A stretch of DNA of 64,000 bases from Olivibacter sp. XZL3. Its GTDB lineage: Bacteria; Bacteroidota; Bacteroidia; Sphingobacteriales; Sphingobacteriaceae. The stretch lies in NCBI RefSeq assembly GCF_004368405.1, contig NZ_SBJH01000067.1, positions 124,001 through 188,000 on the forward strand. The letters are read 5' to 3'. The notes beneath the pieces were generated by a model. That model ran no database searches, had not been told where the DNA came from, and saw only the letters and a program-made list of their open reading frames with translations. The translations under genes were made by a program, and so were the position numbers. Below are positions 47,452-57,127 of this stretch, piece by piece. The first letter of the stretch is position 1. Each line of letters starts with the position of its first letter.

Positions 47452-49143
47452 ATGGCTCATAAACTCTTCCGCAAAAAAACCGTTGAGCAAATCCAAAGAG
47501 ACACTGATCATCAAGGAAGCGGGGGACTAGCAAAAGTCTTAGGCGTAAAAGATTTAGTTTCATTAGGCATCGCAGCTATTGTTGGGGCCGGCATCTTCAG
47601 TACAATCGGTTTAGCAAGCTACAACGGAGGCCCGGCTGTGTCACTGCTATTTGTTTTCACGGCAATTGCCTGTGTATTTACCGCCCTTTCTTATGCGCAG
47701 TTCGCCAGCACGGTTCCGGTGTCCGGAAGCGCATATACGTATGCCTACGTTGCCTTTGGTGAAATATTTGCTTGGATAATTGGATGGGCCCTTATCTTGG
47801 AATATGCGGTCTCAAACATGGTTGTGGCCATTTCTTGGTCGGAATATTTCGTCAGTATGCTGAAAGGATTTGGCATTAACCTCCCCGCATGGCTGACTAC
47901 CTCTTCAGAAGGGGCTTATGACGCCTTTCAGAAGTCACAGCAAGTTGGTATTGAAGCGCTCAGCTCATCTGAGCGAATTGCGGCTGCCGCTTATCAGCAG
48001 GCCCCCCATTTAGGTGATGTACCACTCATATGCAATCTTCCGGCCGGGCTTATTACCGTTTTAGTTACTTGGTTGGTCTATATCGGCATCAAAGAGTCCA
48101 GAACAGCGAGCAATATTATGGTGATTCTCAAAGTAGGTGTCGTGCTTTTTGTCATTATTGGAGGTGCATTCTATGTTAAGCCTGAAAACTGGACACCGTT
48201 TGCTCCGAATGGCATGCAAGGCATCTTAAGCGGCGTAGCGGCTGTGTTTTTCGCTTTCATCGGCTTCGATTCCATTTCAACCACTGCCGAAGAGTGTAAG
48301 AATCCACAACGCGACCTGCCCAGGGCAATGATTTATTGTCTCTTGATCTGTACCGTCTTATATGTCTTAATAACGCTCGTGTTAACCGGTATGGTAAACT
48401 ATAAAGAGTTAAATGTAAACGACCCTTTGGCCTTTGTTTTTCAATCAACCGGATTGAACTTTATGGCTGGTGTCATTTCAGTTAGTTCCGTTATCGCAAT
48501 TACCAGTGCCTTATTGGTTTTCCAACTCGGTCAACCCCGTATTTGGATGACCATGAGCAGAGATGGTTTACTCTGGAAAAGATTTGCCAGCATTCACCCA
48601 AAGTACAAGACGCCCGGCTTTGCCACCATTATTGCAGGTATCGTAGTAACCGTCCCCGCTTTGTTTTTTAGAATGGATTTTTTTGTCGACTTAACCAGCG
48701 TCGGCACCTTCTTCGCTTTTATATTGGTATGTGGCGGTGTTCTGTATTTAGATCACCAAGGAATATCTGAAAAGTCCAAGTTCCGTGTCCCTTATATAAA
48801 CGGCAAATATATCGTTGGATTTGCCCTTTTATTAACGATTTTAGGTATTGCGTTTTATGGGAAAACCGTCATAGCGGAGTGGCGCGCGCTTTCCTATACG
48901 GATATCATTGAACATAAATCGCTCACCATTATTTTCTGGCTGACATGGGCAGTCCTTGCTTTTTTTAGCTATAAACACGAATTTTCAACGCTTCCGGTAG
49001 CAGGTATTTTAGTAAATCTTTATTTGATGACGGAACTGGGAGCCAGTAACTGGATCATTTTCGCGGCCTGGCTGGTGTTTGGCTTGATCATCTATTTCAT
49101 CTATGGCTATAAGAGGTCGAAATTAAACACCGCTAAGGAATAA
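47452..49143 (+). CDS. APC superfamily amino acid permease, cationic amino acid transporter-like
   Basis: A 563-residue cytoplasmic-membrane permease with about 12-14 helices. The first helix holds the glycine-rich GIAAIVGAGIFSTIG motif that forms the substrate site, and the signature FFAFIGFDSISTTAEECKN of the cationic amino acid transporter subgroup is near residue 275. Substrate specificity is not readable beyond amino acids in general. The ATG at 47452 gives a normal cytoplasmic N-terminus; the TTG at 47428 is less likely. A TATGTTTG -7 box lies at 47406-47413. Confidence 0.92.
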   Translation: MAHKLFRKKTVEQIQRDTDHQGSGGLAKVLGVKDLVSLGIAAIVGAGIFSTIGLASYNGGPAVSLLFVFTAIACVFTALSYAQFASTVPVSGSAYTYAYVAFGEIFAWIIGWALILEYAVSNMVVAISWSEYFVSMLKGFGINLPAWLTTSSEGAYDAFQKSQQVGIEALSSSERIAAAAYQQAPHLGDVPLICNLPAGLITVLVTWLVYIGIKESRTASNIMVILKVGVVLFVIIGGAFYVKPENWTPFAPNGMQGILSGVAAVFFAFIGFDSISTTAEECKNPQRDLPRAMIYCLLICTVLYVLITLVLTGMVNYKELNVNDPLAFVFQSTGLNFMAGVISVSSVIAITSALLVFQLGQPRIWMTMSRDGLLWKRFASIHPKYKTPGFATIIAGIVVTVPALFFRMDFFVDLTSVGTFFAFILVCGGVLYLDHQGISEKSKFRVPYINGKYIVGFALLLTILGIAFYGKTVIAEWRALSYTDIIEHKSLTIIFWLTWAVLAFFSYKHEFSTLPVAGILVNLYLMTELGASNWIIFAAWLVFGLIIYFIYGYKRSKLNTAKE

Positions 49144-49245
49144 CCATTACGAATCATTGCTTATCGGCGTCAGTTCGGATGATACACACGGGCTCGGCTG
49201 CTTATGCTAGCCAGGGGTCATTTGTGTCTTCAGAAGGATAAAACC

Positions 49246-51189
49246 TTATTTCCAATAACTGCGCTTAATATTAATTTCTTTTGTGCCAGAAATAACGAGT
49301 GGCACCCGCTCAATCGTTACAAAGCTCGAGTCCAATCCAAAACCGCGTTCTTCCGATAAACTAAAGTTCCGCAATAAGTTATAGCCTTCCATAATGATCC
49401 GCTCCATAAAGCCGAGGTTATTTGATCGTGACACCACTTTTTCGAGCACTACAAATCGGAAATCGCCCACCATATTGTACTTTCTCAATGTACGATACCG
49501 GCTTGTAATTTCCACCTCCTGATTTTTCACTAGTTCCTCGACAACTTTACGAAATAGTAAACTGATACGCTGTTCCACCCTAAAGCCTAAACGAAAATCG
49601 ATCCGTATCAACTTTCCTTTTATAAGATGATCCACCTTGTATTCATTCGTATATGGCTCGTCAGTGACGTCCACATGTACGAGCCAATAGACATCGGCGC
49701 GTTTTGGTTTTTTCTGAAGGATTGAATATACGATCTTCGACTCAATCTCAGATCTGAAATTAGCACTGGTTAGATACACGAGCTGCGAAGCGTAGCGCGG
49801 AACCGTTTCGTCTTCTGTCAATTCGCTTAATATTGGATAATAGTCCTCAATATCGACATAGCGCACAAAATTGTTCTTTATTTTTCTAGCCCACCACCAA
49901 CATAACATAACCGCAAACAATACGCTGGCCAGCAATAGGGTCAACCAACCTCCATGAGCTATTTTAGCGCCATTCGCCACAAGAAACGACAGTTCAATAG
50001 CTAAGTAAACGATTAAGAACAGACCTATCAAATATCGAGGAGTGTGCTTTTTAAAAAGGTAAGCCACCATTAAAATTGTCGTAGCAAGAAAGGTTGTATT
50101 AATTGCGAGTCCGTATGCCGCCTCCATGTTGCGCGACTCTTTAAAAATGAGGATTACCACCATACAGCCTAACCATAAAAGCAAATTGACCGACGGCACA
50201 TAGAGTTGGCCTTTTTGATTACTTGGATAATTTATTTTTACTTTTGGCCAGATGTTCAAACGAACCGCTTCGGCGATTAAGGTGAATGAACCGGATATCA
50301 TGGCTTGCGAAGCAATCACCGCAGCAATCGTTGCGATGGCGATACCGATAGTGAGAAACCATTCCGGCATAAGCAAATAAAAGGGATTTTGATCATTTAA
50401 ATAGGCACCTTGATGTTGAGCTAACCAGACCCCTTGCCCAAAATAGTTCATTAATAGACAAGTCTTCACATAAATCCAACCAACCCTTACATTGGACCTG
50501 CCGCAGTGTCCTAAATCCGAATAAAGCGCCTCTGCTCCTGTCGTACATAAAAACACGGCTCCCAATATCATCCAAGCACTGGGATGGTTTATTAAGAGTT
50601 TAATCGCATAATAGGGATTAATTGCGGCGATAATCTCTGGCGCGTCTACCAAATACCTCAGGCCTAGCACGCCCATCATTGTAAACCATACAAACATAAG
50701 CGGACCAAAGACCTTTCCGACAACGGACGTTCCGAAGCGCTGAATGATAAATAATAGAGAAATTATTCCGACGACAATGGGTACCGTAGGGAGCGCTTGA
50801 TTATAGATCTTTAGTCCCTCTATGGCGGAAGACACGGTGATAGGCGGTGTAATCATACCATCTGCCAGCATCGCAGCTGCTCCTACCATAGCAGGGAAAA
50901 TCAACCATCTGGCCCGCCTTTTAACCAACGAAAACAAAGACAGGATCCCACCTTCTCCCTTATTATCTGCCTTTAATGTTATAATAACGTACTTTATAGT
51001 GGTTTGTAACGTCAATGTCCAAAAAATACAAGATAATCCGCCATAGATCAACTCCGACGTGATAATGTCGTCGCCAATAATAGCCTTAAAAACATATAAA
51101 GGAGAGGTACCGATATCTCCATAAATAACTCCCAAACTAACTAATAAGCCCGCCGCGCTTAATTTGTGTAAATCTCTTGATTTTTCCAC
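49246..51189 (-). CDS. kup: Low-affinity potassium transporter Kup
   Basis: A 647-residue potassium uptake permease. The conserved opening GVIYGDIGTSPLYVF near residue 20 is diagnostic for Kup/HAK/KT. About 12 membrane helices follow to residue 440, including GAVFLCTTGAEALYSDLGHCG and the GVWLAQHQGAY loop, then a cytoplasmic C-terminal domain of about 200 residues. It brings in K+ by proton symport in the cytoplasmic membrane. The start codon is GTG (51189). It converges on the APC permease across a 102-bp gap without an obvious strong hairpin. Confidence 0.96.
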   Translation of the reverse strand: MEKSRDLHKLSAAGLLVSLGVIYGDIGTSPLYVFKAIIGDDIITSELIYGGLSCIFWTLTLQTTIKYVIITLKADNKGEGGILSLFSLVKRRARWLIFPAMVGAAAMLADGMITPPITVSSAIEGLKIYNQALPTVPIVVGIISLLFIIQRFGTSVVGKVFGPLMFVWFTMMGVLGLRYLVDAPEIIAAINPYYAIKLLINHPSAWMILGAVFLCTTGAEALYSDLGHCGRSNVRVGWIYVKTCLLMNYFGQGVWLAQHQGAYLNDQNPFYLLMPEWFLTIGIAIATIAAVIASQAMISGSFTLIAEAVRLNIWPKVKINYPSNQKGQLYVPSVNLLLWLGCMVVILIFKESRNMEAAYGLAINTTFLATTILMVAYLFKKHTPRYLIGLFLIVYLAIELSFLVANGAKIAHGGWLTLLLASVLFAVMLCWWWARKIKNNFVRYVDIEDYYPILSELTEDETVPRYASQLVYLTSANFRSEIESKIVYSILQKKPKRADVYWLVHVDVTDEPYTNEYKVDHLIKGKLIRIDFRLGFRVEQRISLLFRKVVEELVKNQEVEITSRYRTLRKYNMVGDFRFVVLEKVVSRSNNLGFMERIIMEGYNLLRNFSLSEERGFGLDSSFVTIERVPLVISGTKEINIKRSYWK

Positions 51190-51355
51190 TGATTGAAGTT
51201 TTCTTATTTACGGAGCAAATGTAGGTATTATATTGCTAATTGAAAGTATACCCCGGTATCGTGCAACTAAAAACACGCAAACGAAAAAGGTTGTTAAAAA
51301 TTGTTAAAAACTTCTTTTTTTTCACTTTGTTCTAAAAATTAAAATATATTTATTA

Positions 51356-51363
51356 TACTTTTG
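51356..51363 (+). promoter_or_regulatory. -7 box upstream of the T9SS-domain protein gene
   Basis: TACTTTTG matches TAnnTTTG. The nearest TTTG upstream (51326-51329) is at a long 26-nt spacing. The leader would be about 75 nt. Confidence 0.45.
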
Positions 51364-51444
51364 TAGTCGAACTAACTGGTAGACACAACCTTTTTATGAC
51401 GGTCCAGTATCCATGTTTTTGTAATAAGAAATAAAGCAGTACAT

Positions 51445-51957
51445 ATGGCATATAAATACTTTTATAGCATATTTTTCACGATTTTAAGTGTAGTTTTTAC
51501 GCTAGCAAAAATTGATGCATACGCGGCGAAATACACCTTAGAGATGGACTCTGCAGCGAGTAAGCAACAAACGCCTTCGCAGAAGAGCCGTATTTCAGAC
51601 CATAAAGATTATAAAACGAATGATCTGCAATTCGGTTTCAAACCCTTCTCTCCCGTAACAGGTATGCAAAAAGTTGCTGGTACCGACAATGAAAAACTGC
51701 TGAGTAATGTAAAGGTTTTCCCCAATCAGATTTCTGATCAATTGAATTTGTCCTTCAAGTTAAATAAAGACAGCAACGTTTCTATTAAAGTGATGGACGC
51801 ACTGGGGAATGAAGTAACCACCTTGCTTTCGCAACGGCTTACTGCAGGCGAGCAGAGCAACACTTTTAATTTAGGCAGCAAACTCAATCAGGGATTTTAC
51901 TTTATCCGCGTGGTTGCCGGTACAGAAACCATCGTTAAACGTATTGAAGTGCTTTAG
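51445..51957 (+). CDS. Small secreted protein with T9SS type A C-terminal domain
   Basis: A 170-residue protein: signal peptide (about 1-28), a 60-residue polar, probably disordered segment, then an 83-residue C-terminal type IX secretion sorting domain from residue 88. The domain shows KVFPNQISDQLNLSF in place of the usual YPNP opening, then the VSIKVMDALGNEV, LTAGEQSNTFNLG and GFYFIRV strands and the basic end KRIEVL. T9SS sends such proteins across the outer membrane, often attaching them to the surface. What is odd is the absence of any cargo domain: the sorting domain is nearly the whole mature protein. It has its own terminator. Confidence 0.88.
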   Translation: MAYKYFYSIFFTILSVVFTLAKIDAYAAKYTLEMDSAASKQQTPSQKSRISDHKDYKTNDLQFGFKPFSPVTGMQKVAGTDNEKLLSNVKVFPNQISDQLNLSFKLNKDSNVSIKVMDALGNEVTTLLSQRLTAGEQSNTFNLGSKLNQGFYFIRVVAGTETIVKRIEVL

Positions 51958-51986
51958 ACATAAAACTGTTATTACTTTTCTGATTC

Positions 51987-52024
51987 AAACCATCCGTACA
52001 CTAAAAACGGGTGGTTTTTTTTAT
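51987..52024 (+). terminator. Rho-independent terminator after the T9SS-domain gene
   Basis: AAACCATCCGT (51987-51997) and ACGGGTGGTTT (52007-52017) form an 11-bp stem with one G-U pair, followed by a T-run reaching 52022. It lies 30 bp past the stop. Confidence 0.85.
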
Positions 52025-52199
52025 TTAAATTAAATGCCAAAAAATTCATTGCATAGTTTTTTTATAGTAGGTTTGAAACTATATTTGAGATACTACGGTA
52101 AATGACAAATGAAGCGCGAACCGACAAGGGGCATCAAAAAACAAGGAATAGATGCGCAAGCTCTTGCAACTTCATATAACTTAAAACAAATTTAGTCGA

Positions 52200-52811
52200 A
52201 TGAAAATTATTGCCATTGGTAGAAACTACGTAGCTCACGCTCAAGAGCTCAATAATCCGGTACCTGAAAAGCCAGTCATCTTTTTGAAACCAGACACAGC
52301 GATACTGAAAGACAATCGGGACTTCTATCTTCCGGATTTTTCGAAAGAGGTTCATCACGAAGTTGAAGTTGTCATAAGAATTTGCAAAGAAGGAAAACAT
52401 GTTCAACGTAAATTTGCCGACACCTATTATGACGCTATCGGACTTGGGATTGACTTCACGGCGCGCGACCTGCAAGCCGAACATAAAGAAAAAGGCTTGC
52501 CTTGGGAGCTCGCAAAAGCCTTTGACCATTCAGCGCCTGTTAGTAAATTGATCTCTAAAAGCGAATTTCCAGATATTTATAACATTAACTTTTCCTTAAA
52601 AAAAAGCGGTGAGGAAGTCCAGAGGGGCAATACGAACAATCTGATTTTTTCTTTTGAAAGTATTATTTCCTTCGTAAGCATGTACATTACGCTCCGGAAG
52701 GGGGATTTGATTTTTACAGGCACCCCTGCAGGCGTCGGTCCTGTATCTATAGGCGATCACCTCGAAGGCTATATCGAGGATCAAAAGTTGCTTGATTTTA
52801 ATATAAAGTAA
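52200..52811 (+). CDS. Fumarylacetoacetate hydrolase family protein
   Basis: A 203-residue hydrolase of the FAH fold. The metal ligands lie in HHEVEVV (E54, E56) and D85 in IDFTARD, with the family motif TGTPAGVGP near residue 178. Short members of this family are acylpyruvate hydrolases or oxaloacetate decarboxylases rather than true fumarylacetoacetases, and the substrate is unsettled here. It lies 9 bp before an M23 peptidase on the same strand, so the pair is probably co-transcribed, though no functional link is obvious. It is cytoplasmic, lacking a signal peptide. Confidence 0.9.
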   Translation: MKIIAIGRNYVAHAQELNNPVPEKPVIFLKPDTAILKDNRDFYLPDFSKEVHHEVEVVIRICKEGKHVQRKFADTYYDAIGLGIDFTARDLQAEHKEKGLPWELAKAFDHSAPVSKLISKSEFPDIYNINFSLKKSGEEVQRGNTNNLIFSFESIISFVSMYITLRKGDLIFTGTPAGVGPVSIGDHLEGYIEDQKLLDFNIK

Positions 52812-52820
52812 TTACCGCCA

Positions 52821-54536
52821 ATGAAGTTTTTTTATTATTTAACTATATTTCTTTATCTGACTTCTTCAGCAACTGCTCAGGAGTCGCGCATTCAACAAAA
52901 GCAATATCCACAAAACTATTTTCGCCCGCCACTTGATTTGGCGCCGCAAGCAGCAGGAAGTTTTGGCGAATTAAGAGCCAATCATTTTCATTCGGGCACT
53001 GATTATAGAACCAATCAAAAAGAGGGTTACCCGGTTTACGCGGTGGCTGATGGATATATCGCTAGAGCACGTGTGCAGATAGGCGGCGGCGGAAACGCTC
53101 TTTATATAGCACACCCGAACGGATATACAAGCGTCTACATGCATCTCCAGCGTTTTAATCCAAAAATCGCCGCTACGGTAAAAGAAAGACATTTTTTAGA
53201 GAAGCGCTTCGATATAGATTTCGCCTTGCCTGCTGATTTAATCCCTGTAAAAAAAGGCGAGGTCATCGCATTCTCCGGAAATACCGGCGGGTCGGCAGGT
53301 CCTCACCTGCATTTCGAACTGAGAGATACGAAAACCGAAGATGCTATCAATGCTCAACTTTTTGGCTTGACGATTCCCGACCGCGTACCTCCTACTATCA
53401 GCGGATTAACTGTTTACCGATTGGGAAATGACACATACGATGAAAACACCGAGCGGGAGCACTACCAAGTTTCTGGCGCAAACGGTGATTACAAAATTAC
53501 GCCTGCAAAAACAATCGTCATCAACGGGCCAACCGCTTTCGGAATTGTTGCTTCCGACCTCAATTCTGCATCAGCTAATAGAAACGGCGTATATTCCATC
53601 GAGCTTTTTCTAGACGGAAAAAATATCTATACAGCTGCTTGGGAGAGCTTTTCTTTTGATAACAGCAGAGCGATTAATTCGCATATCGACTATGCTTCTT
53701 ATATCCTGCATAGAAGACGAATACAAAAGAGCTTTGTTGAACAGGGCAATAAACTGGAAATTTACCATCGACTCCTCAATAGAGGCATTATTAACATCAA
53801 CGATCAACAAAACCATAAGCTGCTTTACAAAGTAAAAGATGTAATGGGCAATGTCAGCACACTGTCCTTTGAAGTTCGAAACGATCCGCAATACCTATTG
53901 ACTAAGAAAAATCGCGATGGAACCACTTTCTTCTATTATGGACAAGATAACCAATTTGAAAGTGATGATGTAAAGATCAGCATCCCAAAAGGTTGTCTAT
54001 ATAGCGATCTATACTTCAAATATGATCAAGGACCGCGCCCAAAAGGTGCATATTCTACCCTGCAGCATGTGCATAACCGAATGGTTCCCGTTCATCAGGG
54101 CTATAAGCTGGCCATTAAAGCACGTGATCTGCCCAGCCATTTACAATCAAAAGCGCTGATTGTCAACACGCAGGGCGATTCACAGGGAGGTGTTTACGAA
54201 GACGGTTTTGTTAAAACGACAGGAAGGGTTTTTGGCAGCTTTTATATTACCGTGGATACGATTGCACCTGTGATCCGGTCGCTTAACCTCTCCTCAAACA
54301 AAAATTTGAGCGCTTACAAAAGAATCAACTTTAAGATTTCGGATAACCTGTCGGGAATTAAATCGTTCGACGGCTATATTGACGATCAATGGGTGCTTAT
54401 GGAATACAATGCAAAGACTGCTTCTCTATGGCATACTTTTGACAGCGATCTTACAAAGGGAAGACATCGGTTTCGGTTAAGCGTTAAAGATTGGAAAGAC
54501 AATGAAAAAGTGTTTGAAGCGGATTTTATTAAATGA
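52821..54536 (+). CDS. M23 family metallopeptidase
   Basis: A 571-residue exported protein. A signal peptide ends near residue 20 (ATAQ). An M23 lysostaphin-like domain lies in the first third: zinc ligands H57 and D61 in HFHSGTDYR, and the HLHFE motif with H162 and H164; H108 in VYMHLQRF is the catalytic histidine region. The other 380 residues are a beta-rich region of unknown role, possibly immunoglobulin-like (DTIAPVI, DNLSGIKSFDGYIDDQW). The family cuts peptidoglycan cross-links or regulates such enzymes. Catalytic residues are intact, so it is probably active. It follows the FAH gene by 9 bp. Confidence 0.9.
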   Translation: MKFFYYLTIFLYLTSSATAQESRIQQKQYPQNYFRPPLDLAPQAAGSFGELRANHFHSGTDYRTNQKEGYPVYAVADGYIARARVQIGGGGNALYIAHPNGYTSVYMHLQRFNPKIAATVKERHFLEKRFDIDFALPADLIPVKKGEVIAFSGNTGGSAGPHLHFELRDTKTEDAINAQLFGLTIPDRVPPTISGLTVYRLGNDTYDENTEREHYQVSGANGDYKITPAKTIVINGPTAFGIVASDLNSASANRNGVYSIELFLDGKNIYTAAWESFSFDNSRAINSHIDYASYILHRRRIQKSFVEQGNKLEIYHRLLNRGIININDQQNHKLLYKVKDVMGNVSTLSFEVRNDPQYLLTKKNRDGTTFFYYGQDNQFESDDVKISIPKGCLYSDLYFKYDQGPRPKGAYSTLQHVHNRMVPVHQGYKLAIKARDLPSHLQSKALIVNTQGDSQGGVYEDGFVKTTGRVFGSFYITVDTIAPVIRSLNLSSNKNLSAYKRINFKISDNLSGIKSFDGYIDDQWVLMEYNAKTASLWHTFDSDLTKGRHRFRLSVKDWKDNEKVFEADFIK

Positions 54537-54660
54537 GATATAGGATATTAAGACCTAAGACACAGGACATAGATTTAAAGCCTATCTCGACACATACAGG
54601 TTTAAGACATAGAACTAAGGTTTTAAGTCTATTGATACTATGTCTTTATACTTCATACTA
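54537..54660. repeat. Word-repeat DNA with 'AAGACATAG' hairpin
   Basis: The gap before bcp is made of recurring words such as TAAGACATAG, TAAGACC, TAAGACAC and GGACATAG. AAGACATAG (54604-54612) and CTATGTCTT (54638-54646) form a 9-bp stem with a 25-nt loop. It resembles the intergenic word repeats elsewhere in the window in style but uses different words. Confidence 0.45.
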
Positions 54661-54673
54661 ATATACAAATGAA

Positions 54674-55138
54674 ATGAAAGAACTAAAAAAAGGCGATAAA
54701 GCGCCTGCTATTAAAGCCAAAAACCAAAACGGCGAAACCGTAGAGTTAAAAGATTATTTAGGCAAGAAAGTGATTTTATACTTTTACCCAAAGGATAACA
54801 CGCCAGGGTGTACGACAGAAGCCTGCAATTTCAGAGACAATTACCAATCGCTCCTTCAGGAAGGCTATGAAGTACTGGGCGTTAGCATTGACAGCGAACA
54901 GTCTCATCAAAAGTTTATCGATAAATTTGAACTCCCGTTCAATTTACTGGCCGATGAGGATAAAAAGATAGTTGAAGACTATGGCGTTTGGGTAGAAAAA
55001 AACATGTATGGAAAAAAGTATATGGGAACAGCAAGAACCACCTTTGTAATTGATGAAAACGGCATTATCAAACACATTGTAAAGAAGGTCGACAATAAAA
55101 ATGCTTCGCAGCAGATTCGTGAGCTGGTTAATAGCTAA
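54674..55138 (+). CDS. bcp: Thioredoxin-dependent thiol peroxidase (Bcp/PrxQ)
   Basis: A 154-residue peroxiredoxin of the Bcp/PrxQ group. It has the peroxidatic cysteine C46 and a resolving cysteine C51 in GCTTEACNF, five residues apart, the atypical two-cysteine arrangement. It reduces peroxides using thioredoxin; trxA is encoded about 5 kb further on. Length and motifs are normal. It is a second peroxide-removing enzyme in this window beside the 1-Cys peroxiredoxin. The start is ATG at 54674; an overlapping ATG at 54669 is out of frame. Confidence 0.95.
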   Translation: MKELKKGDKAPAIKAKNQNGETVELKDYLGKKVILYFYPKDNTPGCTTEACNFRDNYQSLLQEGYEVLGVSIDSEQSHQKFIDKFELPFNLLADEDKKIVEDYGVWVEKNMYGKKYMGTARTTFVIDENGIIKHIVKKVDNKNASQQIRELVNS

Positions 55139-55252
55139 CAATTTAATAAGCAAATTACTGATGGCCTATGGCCTAAAGCTGCCGCTTACAGCCAGCAAAT
55201 AACTAAAAATATTTATCTTAGCATCTTAAATATCGTTTAACACAAATTCATA

Positions 55253-56098
55253 ATGAGTGCAGACATAGCAAAGCTTGAAAACATAGCAAAACAGGTACGT
55301 CGGGATATCGTACGTATGGTACATGGTTGCCAATCGGGCCACCCAGGTGGATCGTTGGGATGTGCAGATTTTTTTGTAGCTCTTTACTTCCATCAAATGG
55401 AGCACAATCCCAAATTCAATTTGGATGGCATCGGGGAAGATATTTTCTTCTTATCAAATGGCCACATATCCCCTGTGTTTTATAGCACATTGGCTCGAGC
55501 CGGATATTTTGATAAGAGCGAGTTGGCAACATTCCGGAAAATCGATTCCCGCTTGCAAGGCCATCCAACCACACACGAACATCTACCGGGGATCCGTGTA
55601 GCTTCAGGCTCTCTCGGACAAGGACTTTCGGTAGCGATTGGCGCCTCCCGTGCAAAAAAGCTAAACAACGACGATAAACTAGTCTATGTTTTAATGGGCG
55701 ACGGTGAATTGCAAGAAGGACAGGTGTGGGAAGCAGCTATGTATGCGCCTCACAATAAAGTGGATAATCTTATTGCTACCATCGATTTAAATGGTCAACA
55801 AATTGACGGCCCGACTGAACGTGTTCTCTCGCTAGGAAACTTAAAAGCTAAATGGGAGGCATTTGGATGGGATGTTTTGGAAGCAAAGGGAAACGATATG
55901 GCTCAATTAACTGAAACACTTGCCGAAGCTAAGAGCCGTACAGGAAAAGGCAAACCCGTAATGATACTCATGCATACCGAAATGGGCTACGGTGTGGATT
56001 TTATGATGGGCTCACACAAATGGCATGGCGTTGCTCCCAACGATGAGCAACTCGCTGCTGCACTTGTGCAATTGGAAGAAACCTTAGGAGATTATTAA
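55253..56098 (+). CDS. Transketolase, N-terminal subunit
   Basis: A 281-residue protein carrying the thiamine diphosphate-binding half of transketolase. HPGGSLGCADFF near residue 30, the GDGELQEGQVWEA stretch near 150 with DLNGQQ as the magnesium end of the motif, and GSHKWHG near residue 260 are visible. Transketolase moves two-carbon ketol units in the pentose phosphate pathway. Here the enzyme is split into two genes, as in many Bacteroidota and archaea, with the C-terminal half 39 bp downstream; the two chains should assemble. The start is ATG at 55253. Confidence 0.95.
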   Translation: MSADIAKLENIAKQVRRDIVRMVHGCQSGHPGGSLGCADFFVALYFHQMEHNPKFNLDGIGEDIFFLSNGHISPVFYSTLARAGYFDKSELATFRKIDSRLQGHPTTHEHLPGIRVASGSLGQGLSVAIGASRAKKLNNDDKLVYVLMGDGELQEGQVWEAAMYAPHNKVDNLIATIDLNGQQIDGPTERVLSLGNLKAKWEAFGWDVLEAKGNDMAQLTETLAEAKSRTGKGKPVMILMHTEMGYGVDFMMGSHKWHGVAPNDEQLAAALVQLEETLGDY

Positions 56099-56137
56099 TT
56101 CCCATATAATGGGCCATTCACCTCTCAATAATAAGAA

Positions 56138-57091
56138 ATGAAAAAATATACATATACAGATAAAAAAGACACGCGTTCAGGCTTTGGCGCTGGCCTACAT
56201 GAGGTAGGACAAAAAAACAGCGATGTGGTTGCCCTCTGTGCCGACTTAGTCGGCTCACTGAAAATGGATGCTTTTATTAAAGATTTCCCAGAGCGATTCT
56301 TTCAGATTGGGATTGCCGAAGCAAATATGATGGGTATTGCTGCCGGCTTAACGATCGGTGGCAAAATCCCTTATACCGGAACTTTCGCCAATTTCTCTAC
56401 AGGAAGGGTATACGATCAAATCCGCCAGTCGATAGCCTACTCCGGAAAGAATGTCAAAATTTGTGCCTCACACGCTGGATTAACCTTAGGCGAAGATGGC
56501 GCTACACATCAGATCCTCGAAGATATTGGACTAATGAAAATGCTGCCCGGCATGACGGTGATCAACCCTTGCGACTATAATCAAACAAAAGCCGCAACCA
56601 TTGCAATTGCCGAGCATGATGGTCCTGTTTATCTACGCTTTGGACGTCCCGTTGTACCTATTTTTACGGATCCAAACCAAAAATTTGAAATCGGTAAAGC
56701 ATGGATGGTCAATGAAGGGTCGGACGTTACAATCATTGCGACGGGTCATTTGGTATGGGAAGCAATACAAGCAGGCGAACAGTTAGCGACCTTAGGTATA
56801 GACGCTGAAATTATAAATATCCATACCATTAAACCTTTGGATGAAGAGGCTATTCTAAAGTCTGTAGCTAAAACAGGTTGCGTGGTTACGGCAGAAGAGC
56901 ATAACAGACTAGGCGGTTTAGGAGATAGCGTAGCGCAAGTGCTGGTAAAAAACAATCCGGCCCCGCAGGAATATGTAGCGGTTAATGACAGTTTTGGAGA
57001 AAGCGGTACACCGGCACAGTTAATGGAAAAATACGGACTTAACGCAGCCAGTATAGTAAGCGCAGCACAAAAGGTTATCAAAAGAAAATAA
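56138..57091 (+). CDS. Transketolase, C-terminal subunit
   Basis: A 317-residue partner of the preceding gene, with the pyrimidine-binding and C-terminal domains. The catalytic glutamate lies in GIAEANMMGIAAGL near residue 66, typical of transketolase and deoxyxylulose synthase, and HEDGATHQ is replaced by GEDGATHQ near residue 119. The C-terminal domain ends with LGGLGDSVAQVLV and SFGESGTPAQLMEKYGL. Both halves being intact, the complex should be active. It is likely one transcription unit with the first half. The palindromic element that follows may end the transcript. Confidence 0.95.
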   Translation: MKKYTYTDKKDTRSGFGAGLHEVGQKNSDVVALCADLVGSLKMDAFIKDFPERFFQIGIAEANMMGIAAGLTIGGKIPYTGTFANFSTGRVYDQIRQSIAYSGKNVKICASHAGLTLGEDGATHQILEDIGLMKMLPGMTVINPCDYNQTKAATIAIAEHDGPVYLRFGRPVVPIFTDPNQKFEIGKAWMVNEGSDVTIIATGHLVWEAIQAGEQLATLGIDAEIINIHTIKPLDEEAILKSVAKTGCVVTAEEHNRLGGLGDSVAQVLVKNNPAPQEYVAVNDSFGESGTPAQLMEKYGLNAASIVSAAQKVIKRK

Positions 57092-57127
57092 ATGGTGTAG
57101 GTAACGAGGGTGTTCAAGAGTTTCACC

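Noticed and set aside
49144-49245. Terminator between the APC permease and kup
   Set aside because: Only a 4-bp GGCT/AGCC pairing is seen, too weak to call.
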